Source of the DNA: Vermiculatibacterium agrestimuris
GTDB taxonomy: Bacteria; Bacillota; Clostridia; Oscillospirales; Oscillospiraceae
Direction: 5' to 3'
DNA length: 64,000 nucleotides
Assembly (NCBI RefSeq): GCF_943193085.1
Contig: NZ_CALPCU010000002.1
Span: forward strand, 86,695-150,694
Below are positions 54,714 through 62,307 of the stretch, in pieces. Position numbers and translations under genes: made by a program. The notes beneath the pieces are model-generated. The model was not told the origin of the DNA. It saw only the letters and a program-made list of their open reading frames with translations, and searched no databases. Every line of letters starts with the position of its first letter. Position 1 is the first letter of the stretch.

Positions 54714-55547
54714 TTACTTACTGTTGCGGTGCTTGACGATGAACTGCTCGGTGCGGCTCTTCTTGGAGCGGGTCTTGTAACCCATGGCGGGCTTGCCCCA
54801 GGGAGTGACCGGGCCGGGACGGCCCACAGGGCTCTTGCCCTCGCCGCCGCCGTGGGGGTGGTCGTTGGGGTTCATGACGCTGCCGCGGACGGTGGGCCGC
54901 CAGCCCATGTGGCGCTTGCGGCCGGCCTTACCGATCTGGATGTTCTCGTGGTCGGTGTTGCCCACCTGGCCGATGGTGGCCATGCAGTCCAGGCGGATAT
55001 ACCGCATCTCGCCGGAGGGCAGACGCACCTGGGCCATGCCGTTCTCCTTGGCCATCAGCTGAGCCGCCACGCCGGCGGAGCGCACCAGCTGGCCGCCCTT
55101 GCCGGGGTAGAGCTCGATGTTGTGGATGAGCGTACCCACGGGGATCTCATTGATGGGCAGGGCGTTGCCGGGCAGAATGTCGGCGCCGGGGCCGGTCATG
55201 ATGATGTGGCCGGCCTTCAGGCCCACAGGGGCCAGGATATACCGGCGCTCGCCGTCCTCGTACTCGATGAGGGCGATGTTGGCAGAGCGGTTGGGATCGT
55301 ACTGCAGGTTGACCACCTTGGCAGTGCCGTTCTTGTCCCGCTTGAAGTCCACAATGCGGTACTTCTTCTTGTTGCCGCCGCCGCGGTGGCGGACGGTGAT
55401 GCGGCCGTAGCTGTTGCGGCCGGCGTTCTTCTTCAGGTTCTCCAGCAGGCCGCGCTCAGGCTTGGCCTTCTTGTCGATCCCCTCGAAAGCGGACACGGTC
55501 ATGTGGCGCCGGGAGGGGGTCGTGGGCTTATATGTCTTAATAGCCAT
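54714..55547 (-). CDS. rplB: 50S ribosomal protein L2
   Basis: L2 is needed for subunit joining and peptidyl transfer. The 277-residue protein has RNSYGRITVRHRGGGNKKKY, the OB/SH3 domains, and the C-terminal VRGSVMNPNDHPHGGGEGKS with the essential His. It lies between rplW and rpsS. Confidence 0.98.
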   Translation of the reverse strand: MAIKTYKPTTPSRRHMTVSAFEGIDKKAKPERGLLENLKKNAGRNSYGRITVRHRGGGNKKKYRIVDFKRDKNGTAKVVNLQYDPNRSANIALIEYEDGERRYILAPVGLKAGHIIMTGPGADILPGNALPINEIPVGTLIHNIELYPGKGGQLVRSAGVAAQLMAKENGMAQVRLPSGEMRYIRLDCMATIGQVGNTDHENIQIGKAGRKRHMGWRPTVRGSVMNPNDHPHGGGEGKSPVGRPGPVTPWGKPAMGYKTRSKKSRTEQFIVKHRNSK

Positions 55548-55560
55548 TCTTATCTCCTCC

Positions 55561-55863
55561 TTACACCATGTTCTCGAACAGCTCGATGGACTTGGAATCG
55601 CTCGTCAGAGTGACCATGGCCTTTTTCCAGCTGGCGCGGCGGCCGGCGGGCCAACGGCCCTGACGCTTCTCCTTGCCCTGCATGTTCAGGGTGTTGACCT
55701 TGGCCACCTTCACGCCGAAGATCTCCTCCACCGCCTTGGCGATCTGGATCTTGTTGGCGTCCTTGGCCACCTCAAAGGTGTACCGCTTCATCTCGGTACC
55801 GGCCATGGAGCGCTCGGTGATGATGGGCCGCTTGATAATGTCGTAAGCAGTCATAGCAGACAT
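55561..55863 (-). CDS. rplW: 50S ribosomal protein L23
   Basis: L23 is the exit-site docking point for SRP and trigger factor. The 100-residue protein has AYDIIKRPIITERSMAG, YTFEVAKDANKIQIAKAVEE and IFGVKVAKVNTLNMQGK. Its ATG overlaps the rplD stop (TAATG) with GGAGGTG upstream. Confidence 0.98.
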   Translation of the reverse strand: MSAMTAYDIIKRPIITERSMAGTEMKRYTFEVAKDANKIQIAKAVEEIFGVKVAKVNTLNMQGKEKRQGRWPAGRRASWKKAMVTLTSDSKSIELFENMV

Positions 55864-56477
55864 TACGCGAACACCTCCTCGATCTGGGCCAGAGCGGCCT
55901 TGTCCACGATGAACTCATTGGCGTTGAGAATGTCGTAGACATTGATAAGCGTAGCGGGGGTCGTCACGATCCCGGGAATGTTCCGGGCGGACTTGACCAC
56001 ATTGGGGCAGGCGGTGACCACCAGAGCCTTCTTGGAACCCAGGGTGTTGAGGAAGCCCTGGAAGGTCTTGGTCTTGATCTCGTCCATGCCGAGACCGTCC
56101 ACCACCAGCACCTTGCCCTCAGCGGCCTTGGCGGAGAGGGCGGACTTCAGCGCCAGGCGGCGCACCTTCTTATTCAGGGTGTACCGGTAGCTGCGGGGCT
56201 TGGGGGCGAACACGATGCCGCCGTGGGTCCACTGGGGAGACCGGGTGGAACCCTGACGGGCCCGGCCGGTGCCCTTCTGGCGCCAGGGCTTTCTGCCGCC
56301 GCCGGAGACCTCCGCACGGGTCAGGGCGCTCTGGGTGCCCTGCCGGCAGTTGGCCAGGTGGTTTTTCACCACGTCGTGCATCACGCTGACGTTGGGCTCG
56401 ATGCCAAAGATGGCCTCAGACAGGTCGATCTCGCCCACCTGCTTGCCGGCCATATCAAAAACGTTAGCCTTAGGCAT
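55863..56477 (-). CDS. rplD: 50S ribosomal protein L4
   Basis: L4 lines the exit tunnel and in E. coli also represses the S10 operon. The 204-residue protein carries TRAEVSGGGRKPWRQKGTGR, the tunnel-loop signature, and LVVDGLGMDEIKTKTFQGFL. It overlaps rplW by one base. Confidence 0.98.
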   Translation of the reverse strand: MPKANVFDMAGKQVGEIDLSEAIFGIEPNVSVMHDVVKNHLANCRQGTQSALTRAEVSGGGRKPWRQKGTGRARQGSTRSPQWTHGGIVFAPKPRSYRYTLNKKVRRLALKSALSAKAAEGKVLVVDGLGMDEIKTKTFQGFLNTLGSKKALVVTACPNVVKSARNIPGIVTTPATLINVYDILNANEFIVDKAALAQIEEVFA

Positions 56478-56496
56478 GTCTTACTCTCTCCTCTCC

Positions 56497-57222
56497 TTAA
56501 GCGTTGCGGGCGGAAGCCTTCTGGGGATTGCGCCCGGAAGCCTTCTGCGGGTTCTTGGAGATGTCGGCCGCGGCGCCCTTCTCCTTGACGTTGATCACGC
56601 TGTTTCTCAGATACACCAGGCCGCCCTTGGGGCCGGGGACTGCGCCCCGCACGGCGATGACGCCCAGCTCGGCGTCCACCTTGATGACGTCCAGGTTGAG
56701 CACGGTGACCTGCTCAGCGCCCATGTGGCCGGCGCCGTCGCGGCCCTTAAAGATGCGGCTGGGATCGGTGCCCGAGCCCAGGGAGCCCTGGTGACGGTGG
56801 ACAGGGCCGCCGCCGTGGGTGTTGCGCTTGACAGCGGCGCCGTGGCGCTTGACAACACCCTGGAAGCCGTGGCCCTTGCTCACGCCGGTGATATCCACCC
56901 GGTCGCCCTCGGCAAATGCGGTGCAGTCGATCACGTCGCCCACGTTGAGGCTCTCGCAATCCTTCAGCTTGAACTCCTTGAGAACCTTCTTCAAGATCCC
57001 CTCGCCAGCCTTCTTCAGGTGGCCCAGCTCAGGCTTGGTGAGCTTGCGCTCGGGCACGTCCTCAAAGCCCAGCTGGACAGCGGTGTAGCCGTCGGTTTCC
57101 TCGGTCTTCTTCTGCACGACGGTGCAGGGGCCGGCGGCGATGACGGTGACCGGGATCACGTGCCCGACCTCGTCGAAGATCTGCGTCATGCCGACCTTCT
57201 TGCCGATAATGGCCTTTTCCAT
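56497..57222 (-). CDS. rplC: 50S ribosomal protein L3 with repeated C-terminal tail
   Basis: L3 supports the peptidyl-transferase centre. The 241-residue protein begins EKAIIGKKVGMTQIFDEVGH and contains VDITGVSKGHGFQGVVKRHG and HRHQGSLGSGTDPSRIFKGR. It extends beyond the usual end (VINVKEKG) with NPQKASGRNPQKASARNA, encoded by a 24-base near-perfect tandem duplication at about 56504-56550. Confidence 0.97.
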   Translation of the reverse strand: MEKAIIGKKVGMTQIFDEVGHVIPVTVIAAGPCTVVQKKTEETDGYTAVQLGFEDVPERKLTKPELGHLKKAGEGILKKVLKEFKLKDCESLNVGDVIDCTAFAEGDRVDITGVSKGHGFQGVVKRHGAAVKRNTHGGGPVHRHQGSLGSGTDPSRIFKGRDGAGHMGAEQVTVLNLDVIKVDAELGVIAVRGAVPGPKGGLVYLRNSVINVKEKGAAADISKNPQKASGRNPQKASARNA

Positions 57223-57277
57223 GTGTCTTCCTCCTTAATTAAGGTTATTGGTCAGGGCTTTCGCCGTGACATGACCC

Positions 57278-57300
57278 GTCTGCCTCGATAGGCGGCAGAC
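57278..57300 (-). other. Hairpin in the rpsJ-rplC spacer
   Basis: GTCTGCC, a nine-base loop and GGCAGAC form a stem in the 103-base rpsJ-rplC gap. There is no U-run, so processing or mRNA stability is likelier than termination. Confidence 0.4.
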
Positions 57301-57325
57301 CGCGGTACAACAAAGTTGGGTGAGA

Positions 57326-57637
57326 TCAGAGCTTGATCTCGATGTCCACACCGGCGGGCAGCTCCAGGCTCATCAGGGCCTCCACGGTCTTGGGGGAGGG
57401 CTTGATGACGTCGATGAGCCGCTTGTGGGTGCGGCGCTCAAACTGCTCACGGCTGTCCTTGTACTTGTGGACGGCCCGCAGGATGGTAACGACTTCCTTC
57501 TTGGTGGGCAGGGGAATGGGCCCGGAGACGGTGGCGCCGGTGCGCTTGGCGGTCTCCACGATCTTCTCCGCGCTCTGGTCGATGAGCTGGTGATCGTAAG
57601 CCTTAAGACGAATACGGATCATTTCTTTCTGAGCCAT
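57326..57637 (-). CDS. rpsJ: 30S ribosomal protein S10
   Basis: S10 sits in the small-subunit head and also works in antitermination with NusB. The 103-residue protein (MAQKEMIRIRLKAYDHQLID, then GPIPLPTKKEVVTILR and RRTHKRLIDVI) is canonical. ATG 57637 follows AAGGAGGAAAACAAGC. An open frame extending to 57832 lies in the leader and is not coding. It is the first gene of the cluster. Confidence 0.98.
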   Translation of the reverse strand: MAQKEMIRIRLKAYDHQLIDQSAEKIVETAKRTGATVSGPIPLPTKKEVVTILRAVHKYKDSREQFERRTHKRLIDVIKPSPKTVEALMSLELPAGVDIEIKL

Positions 57638-57914
57638 GCTTGTTTTCCTCCTTAAAATACGAAGTGCGTTGGTTCTGGTTGTCCTCGCTTCGTATCGGGT
57701 GAGAGTCATTTTTCTATCCACTTTCTCGTGCGTATCACTCCATGACAGAAAGAAAACCGGCACATAGCTGGCCGGTTTACCCCCCGCACGGCGATATACG
57801 CGTGAACAGAGGCTCTCAGCCGCCCGATTCAACGGACATACTCCGCGGAAGTTACCTCATTTCTGAGCAATCTCCCACATCATCGCATAATACGCCCCAA
57901 ACAGGCGCCCTATT
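57638..57914 (-). promoter_or_regulatory. Long 5' leader of the S10 operon
   Basis: About 270 bases separate the promoter from rpsJ. The minus-strand RNA can form a terminator-like stem AAACCGGC/GCCGGTTT (plus 57755-57778) followed by TTCTTTCTG. A second stem TACGAAG/CTTCGTA (57658-57695) lies just before the ribosome site. This suggests attenuation, perhaps L4-mediated as in E. coli, but no match to that leader is evident. Confidence 0.6.
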
Positions 57915-57943
57915 ATGATACAACAAACCCATTGGGAAGTCAA
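57915..57943 (-). promoter_or_regulatory. SigmaA promoter of the S10-spc-alpha cluster
   Basis: On the minus strand TTGACT (57938-57943), a 17-base spacer and TATCAT (57915-57920) lie about 280 bases upstream of rpsJ in AT-rich DNA. Confidence 0.75.
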
Positions 57944-57974
57944 GAGCAAATTTCATTTTTTACGCAGGATTTTT

Positions 57975-58026
57975 GAAGACAGGGGGACGGTTCTTGTCCG
58001 CCGGAAATAACCGCCCCCCTGTCTTT
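57975..58026. terminator. Terminator of the XRE regulator gene
   Basis: AAGACAGGGGG-CGGTT and AACCG-CCCCCCTGTCTT form a long stem with a 16-base loop, at and just beyond the stop of the minus-strand gene. T-rich flanks lie on both strands. Confidence 0.8.
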
Positions 58027-58029
58027 CTT

Positions 58030-59247
58030 TTATACAGATCCTTCCCAGGGGACTGGGCCGCTGTCCTCCTCCTGCAGGGCAACCAGACCGCCGTCCGGCT
58101 CCGCCTCAAAGCCGCTGAGCCAGGCCTCTCCCTGCCGGCCGGCGGTGTCCATATAATACACCGACAGAATGAGCCTGTCCCCCGTCTCCACCGTCAGATC
58201 CTCGACAGGGATGTTGACCTCCATCCACACCGCGTCCTTCCATTCTTTTACCGGGTCGTCGCTCCAGATCACCTGGTCGTTCTTCCACAGCCGCAGCTGG
58301 GCCGTGGTCAGCGTCAGCTCCTGCCAGCCGCCGTCGGCATAGAACCGGCCGTCAGAGACCGCCTCCAGTCTGGCGTTCAGCCGGGTGATGGCCGCCTTGT
58401 CGCTTCCCCTGCCCGTCATGGCCCAGCCCAGGTTTCCGTAGAAGTACAGCTGGGTATCGGAGAGAAGATACGGCTCCCGCCCCAGCTCCTGGTTCATGGT
58501 CACGCCGTCGCTGGTAAAGCCCACCGACAGGGTGATGTCATCGGCCAGGGGGCAGGTGAGCGACCCCGTGAAGGCCTGCCCCGCCCCCAGGACGCCGGGA
58601 ACCTCCACCGCTTCAAAGTCGCCGGTGGCGGAGAACACCGCCCGCATCCCCTCCCGGTACTCCCGGGGAGTGGCAGTGAGGGTAAACGTCACTGTCCCCT
58701 CCTTCAGATCCATCCCCGTCACTCCATAGTCCTTCCCGGCGGTGACGCTATCCTGCTCCTCCAGGATGTCCCGTACCTGATCCCGCACCTGGGCGCTGAT
58801 GGAGCCTATCTCCCGGGAGACGGTATTCTGCACGTTGGACAGGTCGTACTGCAGGCCACCGAGCTGGTTTTCCAGGGCGTTGATGCGGCTCATAAGAAAG
58901 GCCCCGGCCCCAATGACGGCCACCGCCGCCAGCACCAGGGGCCACTTTTTCCACTTTTGGGGCTCCTGCGCCGGCGGGGTCAGCCGTTGGGCAATGGCCT
59001 CCAGAGCCTTCAGCTCCCGCTCGGTGAGCTCGTGATCCGGCTCCCCCGTCTCCTCCAGGCCCAAAATGCTCCCCACCGACACGCCGAAGAGCCTGCTCAT
59101 GGCGACGAGCTTGTCCAGCTCCGGTATGGTGGCGCCGCTCTCCCATTTGCTCACCGATTGCCGGGCCACTCCCAGCTTCTCCCCCAGCTCCTCCTGGGAG
59201 AGTCCCTTTTCTTTCCGCAGGGCCTGTATCTGCTGCGCCAACGTCAC
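58030..59247 (-). CDS. Membrane-anchored XRE-family regulator with extracytoplasmic domain
   Basis: From GTG 59247 (GGAGGG seven bases upstream) the 405-residue protein has an XRE/Cro helix-turn-helix at 1-60 (GLSQEELGEKLGVARQSVSK followed by WESG). A linker, one membrane helix (about 102-119), a short coiled segment (INALENQLGGLQYDLSNVQN) and a beta-rich outer domain of about 240 residues follow. DNA binding inside and sensing outside in one chain suggests a one-component signal transducer, as in other membrane-tethered Firmicute regulators. The ligand and targets are unknown. It is a single gene. Confidence 0.85.
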   Translation of the reverse strand: MTLAQQIQALRKEKGLSQEELGEKLGVARQSVSKWESGATIPELDKLVAMSRLFGVSVGSILGLEETGEPDHELTERELKALEAIAQRLTPPAQEPQKWKKWPLVLAAVAVIGAGAFLMSRINALENQLGGLQYDLSNVQNTVSREIGSISAQVRDQVRDILEEQDSVTAGKDYGVTGMDLKEGTVTFTLTATPREYREGMRAVFSATGDFEAVEVPGVLGAGQAFTGSLTCPLADDITLSVGFTSDGVTMNQELGREPYLLSDTQLYFYGNLGWAMTGRGSDKAAITRLNARLEAVSDGRFYADGGWQELTLTTAQLRLWKNDQVIWSDDPVKEWKDAVWMEVNIPVEDLTVETGDRLILSVYYMDTAGRQGEAWLSGFEAEPDGGLVALQEEDSGPVPWEGSV

Positions 59248-59275
59248 GTGGCATCCCTCCTTACGGTGTAAGAAT

Positions 59276-59320
59276 AACCCGGCGGAGGGCCAAAGGGCAA
59301 CCATCCGCCGGGTTCTTTTT
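59276..59320. terminator. Hairpin between metG and the XRE gene
   Basis: AACCCGGCGGA and TCCGCCGGGTT form an 11-base-pair stem with a 17-base loop. The U-run is strong on the plus strand (TCTTTTT) and interrupted on the minus strand (ATTCTT). It is the likely metG terminator. It lies close to the XRE start, so it may also overlap that gene's promoter. Confidence 0.65.
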
Positions 59321-59409
59321 GTCACCCGTCAGGCGCACCGGCTCCTGCCCAGGGCTTTCACGGCCTTTGAAACCGCCTTTTTACCTGTTGGAGCCCCGCT
59401 TTCTTCCAC

Positions 59410-61377
59410 TCAGCACAGCTTGGCCCCGGCGGGAATGTCGTCGCTGACCATGATAAGGTTCAGCTTCTCCTCCCCCTGCTCGGTGTGGACGGCGGACAGG
59501 AGCATGCCGCAGCTGTCCAGGCCCATCATCTTCCGGGGGGGCAGGTTCACGATGGCCACCAGGGTCTTGCCCACCAGATCCTCCGGCTCGTAGAACTTGT
59601 GGATGCCGGAGAGGATCTGCCGGTCGGTGCCCGTGCCGTCGTCCAGGGTGAAGCGCAGCAGCTTCTCGCTTTTCTTCACCGCCTCGCAGGCTTTCACCTT
59701 CACCGCCCGGAAGTCGGACTTGCAGAAGGTGTCGAAGTCCACCTTCTCCTCCACGAAGGGCTCGATCTCCAACGCCGGCAGGGCGGCCTTCTTGGCGGCC
59801 TCAGCAGCCTCCTCCAGCTCGGCAATGGCCTTCTCCGCGTCGATGCGGGGGAAGAGGTTGTCGCCCTTGGTCACCGTGACGGCGGCAGGCAGGGCGCCCC
59901 ACTGGCTGGCGCTGTCCCAAGTTTGGATCGCAGCGCCCGCGCCGATCTGGGCAAAGAGCTTGTCCATGCTCTGGGGCATAAAGGGGGTCAAGAGGATACC
60001 GCAGACCCGGGTGGCCTCCAGCAGGTGGTAAAGGACACTGGCCAGGCGGGAGGCATTGGCCCCCATATCCTTGGCCAGCACCCAGGGGGCGTTCTCATCG
60101 ATATACTTGTTCGCCCGGGCAACGACCTGGAACACCTCTTCCAGGGCCTTGTGGGGAGCGTAATGCTCCATGGCCTGCTCGTACTTGTCCCGCAGGCCCA
60201 TGACCAGGGACGCCAGCTCGTCGTCCCGCTCCTTTTCATACCGGCGCTCCACAGGCAGGGTGCCGCCGAAGTACTTGCCCACCATGGCGGTGGTACGGCT
60301 GACCAGGTTGCCCAGATCGTTGGCCAGATCCACGTTGATGGTCTGGATCAGGGCCTCGTTGGAGAAATTGCCGTCGGAGCCAAAGGGGAAGGTGCGCATC
60401 AGGAAGAACCGCAGGGCGTCCACCCCAAACTTCTCCGCCAGGATATAGGGATCCACCACGTTGCCCTTGCTTTTGGACATCTTACCGCCGTCCAGCAGCA
60501 GCCAGCCGTGGCCATAGACCTTCTTGGGCAGCGGCTCGCCCAGGCTCATAAGCATGGCGGGCCAGATGATGGAGTGGAACCGGACGATCTCCTTACCTAC
60601 GATGTTGACCCCGGGCCACCAGCCCTTGTCGTAGTCGTCATATTTGTCGTTTTCATAGCCCAGGGCGGTGATATAGTTGGAAAGGGCGTCGATCCACACA
60701 TAGACCACATGCTTGGGATCAAAGTCCACCGGCACGCCCCAGGAGAAGGAGGTGCGGGACACGCACAGATCCTCCAGGCCGGGCTTGATAAAGTTGTTCA
60801 CCATCTCGTTGACCCGGCTGCGGGGCTCTAAGAAATCGGTGTCCTCCAGCAGATGCTGGACGCGGTCGGCGTACTTGGACAGGCGGAAGAAATAGGCCTC
60901 CTCCTCCGCGTCCTGCACCTCCCGACCGCAGTCAGGGCACTTGCCGTCCACCAACTGGGACTCTGTCCAGAAGCTCTCACAGGGTTTGCAGTACTTGCCC
61001 TTGTATACGCCCTTATAGATATCCCCGTTGTCGTACATCTTCTTGAAGATGCGCTGGATGGCCTTCACATGGTAGTCGTCCGTGGTACGGATAAACCTGT
61101 CGTTGGAAATGTTCATCAGCTTCCACAGATCCTTGACCCCCCGGGGTCCCTCTACAATATTGTCCACGAACTCCTTAGGGGTAACACCCGCCTCTTTGGC
61201 CTTGTCCTCGATCTTCTGGCCGTGCTCGTCGGTGCCGGTGAGGAACATGACGTCATAGCCCTGGAGCCGCTTATACCGGGCCAGGGTATCGGTGGCCACC
61301 GTGCAGTAGGTGTGGCCGATGTGGAGCTTGTCCGAGGGGTAGTAGATGGGGGTGGTGATATAAAATTTTTCAGGCAT
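59410..61377 (-). CDS. metG: Methionyl-tRNA synthetase with C-terminal tRNA-binding domain
   Basis: MetG charges tRNA-Met and tRNA-fMet with methionine. The 655-residue enzyme has the HIGH motif at 19-22 (KLHIGHTYC), a zinc knuckle (YCKPCESFW, KCPDCGRE), the KMSKS loop (GGKMSKSKGNVVDP), an anticodon-binding domain, and a C-terminal EMAP/Trbp111-like domain (KVKACEAVKKSEKLLRFTLD, VNLPPRKMMGLDSCGMLL). It belongs to the long form that carries its own tRNA-binding domain. It overlaps the upstream membrane-protein gene by 8 bases. Confidence 0.98.
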   Translation of the reverse strand: MPEKFYITTPIYYPSDKLHIGHTYCTVATDTLARYKRLQGYDVMFLTGTDEHGQKIEDKAKEAGVTPKEFVDNIVEGPRGVKDLWKLMNISNDRFIRTTDDYHVKAIQRIFKKMYDNGDIYKGVYKGKYCKPCESFWTESQLVDGKCPDCGREVQDAEEEAYFFRLSKYADRVQHLLEDTDFLEPRSRVNEMVNNFIKPGLEDLCVSRTSFSWGVPVDFDPKHVVYVWIDALSNYITALGYENDKYDDYDKGWWPGVNIVGKEIVRFHSIIWPAMLMSLGEPLPKKVYGHGWLLLDGGKMSKSKGNVVDPYILAEKFGVDALRFFLMRTFPFGSDGNFSNEALIQTINVDLANDLGNLVSRTTAMVGKYFGGTLPVERRYEKERDDELASLVMGLRDKYEQAMEHYAPHKALEEVFQVVARANKYIDENAPWVLAKDMGANASRLASVLYHLLEATRVCGILLTPFMPQSMDKLFAQIGAGAAIQTWDSASQWGALPAAVTVTKGDNLFPRIDAEKAIAELEEAAEAAKKAALPALEIEPFVEEKVDFDTFCKSDFRAVKVKACEAVKKSEKLLRFTLDDGTGTDRQILSGIHKFYEPEDLVGKTLVAIVNLPPRKMMGLDSCGMLLSAVHTEQGEEKLNLIMVSDDIPAGAKLC

Positions 61378-62233
61378 TGTCCTCAGTCTCCTTTTGTTCA
61401 GCGGAGATGCTCTCCTCCGCCGTCTCTTCAGCGGGATGTTCCTGCAATATCAGCGCGGCGTGTCCTCCCAAAAAGAGCGCCGAAAAGCCGCAGCGCAAAA
61501 GCTCGGATATCTGAAGCCCGCCCCCCATGGCCGTCAGGGAGAAAAAGACCGCCATCAGGCAGGCCAGCACCGTCCGCCGGGGATGGGCCTCCTTTAAGAA
61601 GGAGTAGCTGGCCACATAATAGAGTCCCAGCAGGCTGAAGCAGATGGCCAGCACCTCCCAGATGTAGTTCATCACCACCGGGTCAGCGGCACAGCTCTGG
61701 TAGTTGGACACCAGCCACACGCAGAAGAGGAAGCACAGCTCCAGCAGGGGAAGGCTCTCCTTGCCCCCCTCTCCGCCCCGGTAGAGGTTCCTCGACCAAA
61801 GCAGAACGCAGGGGCAGCCGCCCAGGCACAGAAGGATGCGCAGGGGGGGCAGCACCGTGGCCGCCGTCCGCACCCCCCAGCTCTCTGCGGCCTGCGCTGT
61901 CTGCAGGCTCCCGGGATAGGCCAGCACCTCAATGCCGGCGCTGCCCAGCAGCAGGAAGGCGGCCAAGACCATGGCGGTCATGTAGACCGAACAGTTTCGC
62001 GCGCCCCGGAAGGCCCGCTCCCAGCCCATGCGTTCCTTGTGTCCCCAGGCCAGAATGAGCAGCAGCGCCGCCAGGGCCGCCGAACAGGCCACCAGGGCCG
62101 CGGCGGCAGGCGCGCCGGGAATGGCCAGCCCGGTATCCGGCTCGAAGCCGGAGCTCAGCTGCCACCGGCGAAGTCCAAAGCCCAGAGCTCCGGCCCCGGC
62201 CGCCACTGCCGGCAATATGATATCCTTGCGCAT
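61370..62233 (-). CDS. Polytopic membrane protein of unknown function
   Basis: I do not recognise the family. The 287-residue product from ATG 62233 (AAGGAGGACGGAT upstream) has about seven to eight hydrophobic helices, cysteines in ILLCLGGCPCVLLW, and a short acidic cytosolic tail (EHPAEETAEESISAEQKETE). It has no catalytic motif. Its end overlaps the metG start by 8 bases and it shares that promoter, but a functional link to tRNA charging is not apparent. Confidence 0.8.
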   Translation of the reverse strand: MRKDIILPAVAAGAGALGFGLRRWQLSSGFEPDTGLAIPGAPAAAALVACSAALAALLLILAWGHKERMGWERAFRGARNCSVYMTAMVLAAFLLLGSAGIEVLAYPGSLQTAQAAESWGVRTAATVLPPLRILLCLGGCPCVLLWSRNLYRGGEGGKESLPLLELCFLFCVWLVSNYQSCAADPVVMNYIWEVLAICFSLLGLYYVASYSFLKEAHPRRTVLACLMAVFFSLTAMGGGLQISELLRCGFSALFLGGHAALILQEHPAEETAEESISAEQKETEDNA

Positions 62234-62270
62234 ATCCGTCCTCCTTGCGAGGAAATGTTTGGAGCATAAT

Positions 62271-62299
62271 AGTATATCACGTTTTATTCCATTTGAAAA
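62271..62299 (-). promoter_or_regulatory. SigmaA promoter of the membrane-protein-metG unit
   Basis: On the minus strand TTTTCA (62294-62299), a 17-base spacer and TATACT (62271-62276), 38 bases before the ATG. Confidence 0.7.
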
Positions 62300-62307
62300 G
62301 CGGCCTT

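Noticed and set aside
57638..57832. Extension of S10 to 168 residues
   Set aside because: The upstream frame covers the attenuator-like leader and lacks S10 homology. ATG 57637 has a strong ribosome site.
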